DNA of 64,000 bases from Bog-950 sp964631835. Lineage in GTDB: Bacteria > Bacteroidota > Bacteroidia > Chitinophagales > LD1. The notes under the pieces are model-generated. The model saw nothing but the letters and a program-made list of their open reading frames with translations. It searched no databases and had not been told where the DNA came from. Below are positions 16,751 through 23,956 of the stretch, piece after piece. A program made the position numbers and the translations under genes. How positions within the stretch are numbered: the first letter of the stretch is position 1; every line of letters begins with the position of its first letter. The stretch lies in assembly GCA_964631835.1 (NCBI GenBank), contig CAZWAD010000008.1, positions 62,001 through 126,000 of the forward strand, written 5' to 3'.

Positions 16751-18262
16751 ATGAGAAATATATCAATCAACAGAATCATTATTTACGCAGTTATACTTTT
16801 GATAGCTGTTTCCGTGTCGTCATGCAAAAAAGGTTTTGAAGAAATTAATGACGACCCGAATAATCCTAAAGATGTTCCTACAAGTTATTATCTCACAGGT
16901 GCACAGAAAGGCTTGATGGATAATAACTGGGATCACTGGTGGGGAGGTCAGGTGGGAAACCAGTTGGCTCAGTATTGGTCTTCTAATCAGTACACCTCCG
17001 AAAGTCGATACCAGTTTCGTACCGGAGTAACCAATAATTACTGGAGATATTTTTATGCCGGTGGTATAAATGATGCCCTTGCCGATGTAGGCGGGCTTTA
17101 TGAGTTGCAAACTATCATTAACCTATGCACTGCTTCTCCGGATAAGTTTTCGGTATATGGCCATCCCGACAACCAGATTGCCGTAGCAACCATTCTTAAA
17201 GTGTGGCAGATGCAGAAACTCACTGACCAATGGGGGGCTGTTCCGTATAGCCAGGCATTAATGGGTGTTGAAAATACTCAGCCCGTTTTCGACTCTCAGG
17301 AGGATATTTATACCGGTCTTCTTGCCGAATTAGATAATGCTCTTTCTTTGATTGACGAGGGCGAAGAAGGACCAGCCGGAGATGTAATTTACAGTGGCGA
17401 TATGACAGCCTGGAAAAAATTCGGCAATTCACTTAAATTAAGAGTTGCTATCCGTATTGCAGACCGCAAACCTGCTGTTGCCTCTCAAAAAATAAATGAA
17501 GCTGTTGCTGCCGGAGTTTTTACCTCTAATGCCGATAACGCCCTTTTCCGCTATCAGGCTGGCGCACCCAACTTCAACATGCATTATTTCGATTATGAAA
17601 ACGAGGGCAGGAACGACTTCTGTGCCAGCAACATCATGGTTGATGTAATGAATGGTCTAAACGACCCGCGCATAAGTCATTATTTTGAACCTGCAGTGAA
17701 TTCAGGAACTTTTGTTGGTGAAGTATACGGCTTATCTGAAGCCAATGGTGCCAGTACAGATGACGATGATGTATCGCAAAGAGGCACCACTGTTTTAGCT
17801 GCCGATGCTCCTGGGGTTTACATGGACTATGCTGAAGTGCTGTTCATTCTTGCAGAAGCCGCTGAAAGAGGATTTGGCGTGGGCAGCGCTGCTTCTGACT
17901 ATGCGGCAGGCATTACCGCTTCGATGGATTATTGGGGTGTAGATGCAACTGACATAGCTGCTTACCTGGCTCAGGCATCGGTTGATTACGCTACTGCTCC
18001 CGGAACATGGAGAGAAAAAATAGGCAAACAGAAGTGGCTTGCTCTTTATATGCAGGGTATAGAAGGTTGGACCGAATGGAGAAGACTCGATTTTGGTATC
18101 CTCCAGCTACCTGCCGATGGTAACCTTGACGGAACAGGAATACCTAAACGCTTGAAATATCCTGTTGATGAACAAACACTCAATGGTAAAAATTACTCTG
18201 CTGCGGTTTCTGCCTTGGGTTCTGATAACCTCGACACCCGGGTTTGGTGGGATGTAAATTAA
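16751..18262 (+). CDS. SusD/RagB-family outer-membrane lipoprotein
   Basis: The lid lipoprotein partner of the upstream SusC. The 503 residues start with a lipoprotein signal (LLIAVSVSSCKKGFEEIN) and the typical post-lipobox segment with DDPNNPKDVP. Much of the rest is helical, with SusD-like features: WQMQKLTDQWGAVPYSQAL, YTGLLAELDNAL, YAEVLFILAEAAERG, and IGKQKWLALYMQGIEGWTEW near the C-terminus. These segments match the SusD-like_2 branch rather than classical starch SusD. SusD proteins bind ligand at the cell surface and close over the SusC barrel. It is followed by a rho-independent terminator at 18281-18327. Confidence 0.92.
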   Translation: MRNISINRIIIYAVILLIAVSVSSCKKGFEEINDDPNNPKDVPTSYYLTGAQKGLMDNNWDHWWGGQVGNQLAQYWSSNQYTSESRYQFRTGVTNNYWRYFYAGGINDALADVGGLYELQTIINLCTASPDKFSVYGHPDNQIAVATILKVWQMQKLTDQWGAVPYSQALMGVENTQPVFDSQEDIYTGLLAELDNALSLIDEGEEGPAGDVIYSGDMTAWKKFGNSLKLRVAIRIADRKPAVASQKINEAVAAGVFTSNADNALFRYQAGAPNFNMHYFDYENEGRNDFCASNIMVDVMNGLNDPRISHYFEPAVNSGTFVGEVYGLSEANGASTDDDDVSQRGTTVLAADAPGVYMDYAEVLFILAEAAERGFGVGSAASDYAAGITASMDYWGVDATDIAAYLAQASVDYATAPGTWREKIGKQKWLALYMQGIEGWTEWRRLDFGILQLPADGNLDGTGIPKRLKYPVDEQTLNGKNYSAAVSALGSDNLDTRVWWDVN

Positions 18263-18280
18263 AACTTACAGCTTTACTTT

Positions 18281-18327
18281 TAACCAAAACGCCTCGAAGT
18301 ATTTCGGGGCGTTTTGGTTAAAAAAAC
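18281..18327 (+). terminator. Rho-independent terminator after susD
   Basis: Arms 18281-18298 and 18303-18320 are complementary over 18 bp with one G-U pair and a 4-nt loop, followed by a run of A; the 5' arm starts with TAACCAAAAC and the 3' arm ends with GTTTTGGTTA. It sits 18 bp after the susD stop. Confidence 0.85.
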
Positions 18328-18855
18328 ACTTGAAAAGTAGATAGTGTCTCAGATTGTCGAAATATTTTAAAAGACAATTGTCACATTGAGCGAAGGTTCC
18401 CGAAGCAAAACATCCTCTATTAAATACAAGTTCATTCACCTTTTAAAGCTTCAAACTAGTGACTTTACAGTAGGGGGGCTGAGTAATTAGGACAGTTCTT
18501 GTAACAACACTTACAGCATTACGACCATTTTCACTAGCAATCTTAAAGCGGGCTGTATATCTACTGGCTGCTTATAGACGGCAAAATAAGAAAGACAGGG
18601 AAGATGAGTAAAGGGGTAGTAACCCCTTTCTTAAAGCACTGTAATATAAGCCACCCCGTAAGGTGGCTTTTTGCTTCTCATTTTGAAAATGATTTTTTCA
18701 TTTTGGTATGTTCTTTCAAAGCTGTTGGATGATTTTGATTTGCTCCCCATAGATAGCTTTTCATAGACAATTTTACGTAGCGTACCGAATCTGGCCAGAA
18801 ATGGTACTAAATTGGTGGATACAAGTCAAACAATTTACAGAACAAACCAACTACC
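18328..18855. other. Gene-poor intergenic region with two terminator-like hairpins
   Basis: No supported ORF is visible in this stretch. Near 18376-18405 it holds a fragment resembling the intergenic element seen in many Bacteroidota (TGTCACATTGAGCGAAG). Two hairpins follow: AAAGGGGT/ACCCCTTT at 18610-18629, and AAGCCACC/GGTGGCTT at 18648-18669 followed by T. A TAnnTTTG-like sequence (TAAATTGG) lies roughly 40 bp before the Xre gene. A terminator with no gene in front of it suggests an untranslated RNA between about 18400 and 18672, but no promoter is obvious. Confidence 0.45.
18648..18672 (+). terminator. Rho-independent terminator without an upstream ORF
   Basis: Stem AAGCCACC (18648-18655) pairs with GGTGGCTT (18662-18669) around a short loop and is followed by T residues. 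No coding gene precedes it within about 380 bp. Confidence 0.6.
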
Positions 18856-19225
18856 ATGGAAATTTCATCAAGAATCAGGAAAATCCGTGAAATTCGCGGA
18901 TGGAAGCAGACCGCAATAGCGGCTTCAATGAAAATTACCCAACAGGCTTATAGCTGTTTGGAACAAGGTGCTGATAATGCGCGGCTTGAAACGCTTCGCA
19001 GGTTTTGCGATGTAACCAATGTTTCACTACCTTTTCTGATTGCTACCGACATTCCCGTAACCGAGGAAAACCTGCAACGTTACGGTAACCGGAGTTTTTT
19101 TTGATATTCTCACCGAATACAAAAAACTGGAGCAGAAAATAGAGGTGTACGAAGAGTTGTTGCGTACTAATACACAACACCGAACAACCACAGGAAGTAT
19201 GACTGCTTCTGTCAGGAGGGCGTAG
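18856..19225 (+). pseudogene. Xre-type HTH regulator with a frameshift at a T8 run
   Basis: The frame starting at ATG 18856 encodes an Xre/Cro helix-turn-helix (about 6-60: IRKIREIRGWKQTAIAASMK, then ITQQAYSCLEQ) and stops at 19104 directly after a run of eight T (19095-19102). Dropping one T continues the protein for about 40 residues to TAG at 19223-19225 (DILTEYKKLEQKIEVYEELL and onward). That continuation aligns with the C-terminal coiled coil of the Xre paralogue at 21270-21620, so the intact ancestor spanned both frames. The cause may be a homopolymer sequencing error, a real inactivating mutation, or transcriptional slippage on T8. The 82-residue truncated product would keep the whole DNA-binding domain but lose the coiled coil. 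Confidence 0.75.
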
Positions 19226-19319
19226 CGCCTTTCTGCTTCCGGTTTAACCGGTAATTAGCTATTTTGTTTATTTACAGCAGCGTTCTTATTTTCGGTAATA
19301 TTGCTTATGCCGGTTACTT

Positions 19320-21242
19320 ATGAATGAGAACAAAACAACAGGAACAGCAGCCAGCAGAGCAGCAACCAGAGCAGAAACTATTGCTCACCTTACATCCATA
19401 ATTGATAATGCACCTGGGTTTGTTTATTCCATTGACAGAAATTTTCGTCTCGTTACTGTTAATGCAATTCTTCGTGAAACTGTTCACCAACATTTTGGAT
19501 TGATATTAAAACCAGGCGATAGTCCCCTTACATTTTTTGAAAATATTGCTCCCGAGTTTATTGAAGAATGGAAGAATATTTATGCCCGCGCTTTTCGAGG
19601 GGAGCAGTTGGACTTTGTAAAGGAGTTTAATATCGGGGAGCAATCATTCTGGGCTTTTTCAATCAACCCGATTCGCGAAAACGGAAATGTAAACAGTGTG
19701 GCTTGTTTTGTACGCGATGTTACCCGACAAGTGCAAAGTGAAACCAAATTACGGGAGAGTGAAGAGCGTTATCGAATCATAACTCAAAACCCGATTCTTG
19801 GAATTGCCTGGGGAACTTGTGACGGGACCGTTATCCGCGCTAATAAAACATTTTGCGATTTGCTCGAAGGTGCTCCGGAGGAAGTCTCTGGACTTCACTT
19901 CAGCAAGTTTACGCACCCGGATGATTTACCACGCGAACTTGTTTTGATTGATAAATTACAAAAGGGAGAAATAAATAATTACAGGCTTGAAAAAAGATAC
20001 ATTACTCTAAAGGGAAACATTAGATGGGTGGAGGTAAATATTTCTTCTTCACTAAATGAGATTGGAGAAGTTAATCTTGGCACTTGCATTATTCAGGATA
20101 TTACCGAAAAGAAAAAAGCACAGGAGGAGCTTTTAAAATCTGAAGCTAATCTCCGGCATATTATCAACAGCACAGATACTGCCTTCCTCTTGCTGGATAA
20201 GGAACTGAAAGTTCTCGCTGCGAATAAACTTGCTGATGAATGGGCATTCTCTGAACTTGGAGTTCACCTCATAGAGGGAGAAAATTTTTTAACTGATAAC
20301 TTCCCTGTAAAATACAAACAGTGGGGTAAATCTATTCTCGACAATGTTCTGTCAGGAGTTCCTTTTCAGTACGAATCTAAATATACTACAAGAAATAATT
20401 CGGTTAATTGGTATCAGGTAAAGTTGTCGCCAATTTCAGATGAGATGGGCAGAATTCTCGGGGTTTCTATTGCTGCTAGAGAAACAACCAGGCAAAAAAC
20501 TGCCGAAGATGAAATAAAACAACTTAATGAACTTCTGGAAAAGAGCATGAAAGAGCGCACAGCCGAGCTCGAAGAAGTAAGTAAAGAGCTTGAAGCATTT
20601 ACCTATTCAATTTCTCATGACCTGATGACGCCTGTTCGTGTAATTGATGGGTTTGTCCAGGTACTTCTTGAAGAACTCACAGGTAAGTTGGGTGATGAAA
20701 ACGAACACGCATTAAACGCTATAAAACGAAACGCCAGCCAAATGGACCGACTCATTAATGACTTGCTCAATTTTGCACGCTTTGGCAGGGCGCCTTTAGT
20801 AAAACAATTTACAGACATGCACAAAGTCGTAACCCAGGTTATAGATGAGCTGAGGTTTACAACAAGTAAGATAGATGCACAAATAAAAATAAAGCACCTT
20901 GAACCCGTCAGCAGCGACCCCCTACAAATAAAGCAGGTTTGGATGAACCTGATTTCAAATGGTCTCAAATATTCAAAATGCAGGACTAACCCGGAAATAG
21001 AAATAGGGTCTGTAAAACAAAATGGTAAAACTACCTATTATATTAAAGACAATGGAGTAGGGTTTGATATGAAGCAAGCCGATAAGCTATTCGGTGTGTT
21101 CCAGCGGCTTCATCATTTAAATGAGTTTGAAGGCACCGGTGTGGGTCTTGCAATTGTTCACCGCATAATCACAAAACACGGAGGCAAGGTATGGGCAGAA
21201 GCGAGAGTAAATGAAGGGGCTATCTTCTATTTTACGCTTTAA
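19320..21242 (+). CDS. PAS-domain sensor histidine kinase
   Basis: A 640-residue soluble hybrid of about three PAS domains and a histidine kinase core. PAS/PAC units fall near 25-145, 150-265 and 270-395; the second and third show the usual PAC endings (CIIQDITEKKKAQEEL, SIAARETTRQKTAEDEI). The DHp domain follows a coiled coil, with the phospho-acceptor His at about 433 in YSISHDLMTP. The HATPase domain (about 525-640) has the N box (VWMNLISNGLKYS), G1 (DNGVGFD), F box and G2 (GTGVGLAIV). The core resembles phytochrome-type kinases, but no chromophore domain is present. No membrane segment is seen, so it senses a cytosolic signal. No response regulator is adjacent; two Xre regulators flank it. 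Confidence 0.88.
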   Translation: MNENKTTGTAASRAATRAETIAHLTSIIDNAPGFVYSIDRNFRLVTVNAILRETVHQHFGLILKPGDSPLTFFENIAPEFIEEWKNIYARAFRGEQLDFVKEFNIGEQSFWAFSINPIRENGNVNSVACFVRDVTRQVQSETKLRESEERYRIITQNPILGIAWGTCDGTVIRANKTFCDLLEGAPEEVSGLHFSKFTHPDDLPRELVLIDKLQKGEINNYRLEKRYITLKGNIRWVEVNISSSLNEIGEVNLGTCIIQDITEKKKAQEELLKSEANLRHIINSTDTAFLLLDKELKVLAANKLADEWAFSELGVHLIEGENFLTDNFPVKYKQWGKSILDNVLSGVPFQYESKYTTRNNSVNWYQVKLSPISDEMGRILGVSIAARETTRQKTAEDEIKQLNELLEKSMKERTAELEEVSKELEAFTYSISHDLMTPVRVIDGFVQVLLEELTGKLGDENEHALNAIKRNASQMDRLINDLLNFARFGRAPLVKQFTDMHKVVTQVIDELRFTTSKIDAQIKIKHLEPVSSDPLQIKQVWMNLISNGLKYSKCRTNPEIEIGSVKQNGKTTYYIKDNGVGFDMKQADKLFGVFQRLHHLNEFEGTGVGLAIVHRIITKHGGKVWAEARVNEGAIFYFTL

Positions 21243-21269
21243 CTTTTGTGCAGAAAAGCTATGAGTCGT

Positions 21270-21620
21270 TTAAACAAGCAACTTCTCGTAAGCCTCCGTT
21301 TTTATTTTTAGCTTTTCAAAACGGGTTAACAAAGGCTCGTCTTTCAGTGTATCAAAAAACCTGAGTGTTTCTTCGTTAATCGGAACTTTTTCATCAAGCA
21401 ATAAAACCGGCTGAACCCCTATGGCTTTACAAAATCTTTCTACGGCCGAAAATTTTAAATTCCCCTTGTTCTCCAAGTGGCTGTAAGCCTGTGACGATAA
21501 TTTCATTTTTTTAGCAACATCACTCTGCTTCATTTTTCTGATTTCTCTCAGTTTTTTCATTCTTTCAACTATAGCCATATTTGATTTGTTCACTTGACTC
21601 AATTCATATTGTTTTAACAT
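21270..21620 (-). CDS. Xre-family HTH regulator with C-terminal coiled coil
   Basis: A 116-residue regulator convergent with the kinase gene. The Xre helix-turn-helix spans about 20-80 (MKKLREIRKMKQSDVAKKMK, then LSSQAYSHLEN). The tail (VPINEETLRFFDTLKDEPLL onward) forms a likely helical dimerisation segment. The start may be the ATG at 21620 or the internal one at about residue 16 (MAIVERMKKLREIR). It is a clear paralogue of the frameshifted gene at 18856-19225, sharing the REIR, QAYSxLE, RFC and C-terminal helix segments. Its target is unknown; position suggests it may act with the PAS kinase. Confidence 0.8.
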   Translation of the reverse strand: MLKQYELSQVNKSNMAIVERMKKLREIRKMKQSDVAKKMKLSSQAYSHLENKGNLKFSAVERFCKAIGVQPVLLLDEKVPINEETLRFFDTLKDEPLLTRFEKLKIKTEAYEKLLV

Positions 21621-21894
21621 AGCAAAATCCGGGGTAAGAAATGCCCATTGTAATATGAATGATTACGTGCCACTATTGTGCCGGAATTTGAAAAAGGTGG
21701 AGATTACCAGAAGTGCAAGCCTGGCAAAGGTTTTTGCGATTTGAATAATGGAAGAAATGAAAAAGTTTTACAGACCACCCTTTCCAAAACGGAAAAACAC
21801 CGTTTAAAACGGCAAGGATAGGTATAAAAATCCCATGCAAAAATTTTAATGAAAAATTTTTGTGAAAACTTAAAATGTTAAGTAAACCAACTGA

Positions 21895-22023
21895 CTATCC
21901 CCGTTTGCTCTTGGCGTAAACTTCATGCCCAAACGCATCAAGTTTATCGTAATCCTTGACAAGGAAAAGTTGGTAAACCAACAGTAACGCAGCAATACTT
22001 AATAGCACGATAACTGGGTCCAT
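21895..22023 (-). CDS. Small single-pass membrane protein (42 aa)
   Basis: A short ORF on the minus strand encodes 42 residues beginning MDPVIVLLSIAALLLVYQLF, followed by VKDYDKLDAFGHEV and a basic tail (YAKSKRG). One N-terminal membrane helix plus a short charged C-terminus is the standard design of bacterial small membrane proteins. The composition is clearly protein-like, with no rare-codon run. A TATTTTG sequence resembling the Bacteroidota -7 element lies about 20 bp upstream. It sits alone in a 520-bp gap between an Xre regulator and an FAD oxidoreductase, both on the same strand. I do not recognise a family; conservation would settle whether it is real. Confidence 0.5.
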   Translation of the reverse strand: MDPVIVLLSIAALLLVYQLFLVKDYDKLDAFGHEVYAKSKRG

Positions 22024-22142
22024 ACCAATTAATTTATCGGCAAAATAGAAAATTAAATTATTGCAGGTAATTATTCGTATGAAAATTTACTTCGGAATGC
22101 AGGCGTAAGCGTCTATTTTCCTTGTTCAATCAGGGTTAAAAT

Positions 22143-23276
22143 TTATTCGAGTATTAAAGCGGCAAGTCTTTCCCCTGTTTCGCTGCCTATAGCTATCCCC
22201 ATTCCGCCCATTCTTACCCCAAGAAATACTCTTTCAGATTGTTCTTTAATAACAGGAAATTTATCGGGCCCGAATGCCATAATCCCCGTCCACCAGTAGT
22301 CTATTTCAAATTCTGTATCAGGAAGTATAACGGAATGAAGTTTTTCAGTTAAATCGTTTTTTATTTTTTCATTGAATCCAAACTCTGTTGTCTGTTCTTT
22401 TTCAAAGTCGAGATTTCTTCCCCCTCCAAAAAGTACTCTGCCGTTTATTTCACGGAAATAATAGTAGCCTTTGTCGAAATGAAAAATACCTCTAAACTTA
22501 AGACCTTTGACTGGTTTGGTAATTAATACATGGCCGCGCCCCGGTTTAATATCCGGTTGAGGGAATAACTTTTTAGTGAAGGCATTGGTGGTAACAGCAA
22601 CTTTAGAAGCAGAGAAATAAAATTGCCTCGTGGCTGAAGGTAAACTCACATAAACTTTTACCTCTTTATTCACGTCTTCAATTTTTTCAACTTCACATCC
22701 TGTTTTTATTTCAATGCCCTTGCTTATAGATAAATCAACAAGGGTTCGAATCATTTTACCGGTATGTAATTCTCCTTCAAAATTGTTTTGGACAATCTGT
22801 TTTACCCGGGCGGAGTTAAACCCGAACTCTTTAATCTTTTTATTATTTAAAAAAAATGCATCACCAATCAGAATCGGTTTCAGCAGAGTATTTATTCGCT
22901 CTAAATGCTTTAATTGTCTTTCTTCTTCTGCTCCAATCAGCTCATAACTACCGTTTTCTGCATACTCAATGTTTCTGTCTCCTAATCTTTTCCGCAGTTT
23001 TCTTAATCCTTTTAAGCGCATTTCGACCAATTGAATAACCTCATCTTCGCTCATCGTTGAAAGGTCATCGAGTATTTCGGTAAGGCTGCCGATGCAGGCG
23101 AAGCCTGCATTTTTAGTACTTGCACCGGTGGGTAAAATGCCTCGCTCCAGAACTAGAATTTTTTTCGCTGAATCTCTTTCTTTTATCGAAAGAGCAGTTG
23201 ATAGGCCTACAATACCGCTGCCGATAATTATTATGTCATAATGAAGAAGCGATTGTTTTTCCCAATAACTAATCAT
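22143..23276 (-). CDS. FAD-dependent oxidoreductase (DAO family)
   Basis: A 377-residue flavoenzyme of the D-amino-acid oxidase/glycine oxidase (DAO) superfamily. The Rossmann dinucleotide motif is near the N-terminus (YDIIIIGSGIVGLSTALSIK, about 14-33) with the ERG segment ending the second strand, followed by TGASTKNAGFA, where DAO enzymes hold FAD. The C-terminus has WWTGIMAFGPDKFPVI and a second glycine-rich loop (MGGMGIAIGSETGE) near the flavin. Such enzymes oxidise amino or imino acids at a secondary or tertiary amine; the substrate cannot be read from sequence or neighbours. It is a single gene with a strong terminator beyond the next intergenic gap. Confidence 0.85.
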   Translation of the reverse strand: MISYWEKQSLLHYDIIIIGSGIVGLSTALSIKERDSAKKILVLERGILPTGASTKNAGFACIGSLTEILDDLSTMSEDEVIQLVEMRLKGLRKLRKRLGDRNIEYAENGSYELIGAEEERQLKHLERINTLLKPILIGDAFFLNNKKIKEFGFNSARVKQIVQNNFEGELHTGKMIRTLVDLSISKGIEIKTGCEVEKIEDVNKEVKVYVSLPSATRQFYFSASKVAVTTNAFTKKLFPQPDIKPGRGHVLITKPVKGLKFRGIFHFDKGYYYFREINGRVLFGGGRNLDFEKEQTTEFGFNEKIKNDLTEKLHSVILPDTEFEIDYWWTGIMAFGPDKFPVIKEQSERVFLGVRMGGMGIAIGSETGERLAALILE

Positions 23277-23405
23277 CAGCCAAAGATAACTTTACCCCAC
23301 TGATAATATCTCTAATGGGGATCGGGATTGAGGTAAAATGATTAGTAAATTTCCGGTAAGTTTACGAAGGAATGAGAAGAAGACGGAAAAAGCAGAAACC
23401 GGTAC

Positions 23406-23443
23406 AAAAAAAATGTCCCGACATTGGGTCGGGACATTTTTTT
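23406..23443. terminator. Bidirectional rho-independent terminator
   Basis: A perfect 10-bp stem, ATGTCCCGAC (23413-23422) with GTCGGGACAT (23428-23437), lies between an A run and a T run. It can stop transcription in either direction and lies downstream of the leftward SWIB gene. Confidence 0.85.
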
Positions 23444-23459
23444 AAAAGCAACCGATGGA

Positions 23460-23774
23460 TTAAGACAGGTTCTTGTTGATGTGTTTTGCCATCTCAAACA
23501 TCGAAACCTGGCTCTTGCCGCCAAATACAGCCTTCAGATTGCTGTCAGCGTTGATGTTGCGTCTTTCTTTCGCATCCTGAAGTTTGTTCTTCTTGATGTA
23601 GTTCCAAATTTTCTTGGTCACTTCGGTACGGGGAAGTGGGCTGCTGCCTACTACTGCTGCGAGTGCAGCACTGGGCTTCATGGGCTTCATGAATGCCGCA
23701 TTTGGTTTACGTTTTGCCTTCGGTTTTGCTGCTTTTTTAGCAGGCTTTTTTGCTTTCGCTTTTTTGGTTGCCAT
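23460..23774 (-). CDS. SWIB/MDM2-domain protein with lysine-rich N-terminus
   Basis: A 104-residue basic protein. Residues 1-26 are a Lys/Ala/Pro tail like histone H1 or bacterial H1-like proteins (KKAKAKKPAKKAAKPKAK), and residues about 28-104 form a SWIB domain: PSAALAAVVGSSPLPRTEVT, then KKIWNYIKKNKLQDAKERRN, then MFEMAKHINKNL. SWIB domains occur in eukaryotic SWI/SNF complexes, plants, and some bacteria (Chlamydia, Bacteroidota), where the role is unsettled; in Chlamydia one is fused to topoisomerase. The basic tail suggests DNA binding. It is monocistronic, closed by the terminator at 23406-23443. Confidence 0.9.
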   Translation of the reverse strand: MATKKAKAKKPAKKAAKPKAKRKPNAAFMKPMKPSAALAAVVGSSPLPRTEVTKKIWNYIKKNKLQDAKERRNINADSNLKAVFGGKSQVSMFEMAKHINKNLS

Positions 23775-23956
23775 AATAAATTGGTTTTAGTGAGCGAAAA
23801 GTAGTATTCCTCCTATGAGGACACAACTTTTTACCTGATAATGTTATGCACACCCTGTGGAGTTCCCATAGGTAAAATACCAATGAAGGGTTTACTTTTT
23901 TGCGGTTTCTTCCTCTGAAAACCGGTCCAGTGGCTTCAAATTAAAAAAATATACCA

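Noticed and set aside
18480..18672. tmRNA-like RNA (GGGGGGCTGAG start)
   Set aside because: There is no tRNA-like acceptor end, tag reading frame or CCA; only the 5' G-rich string is similar.
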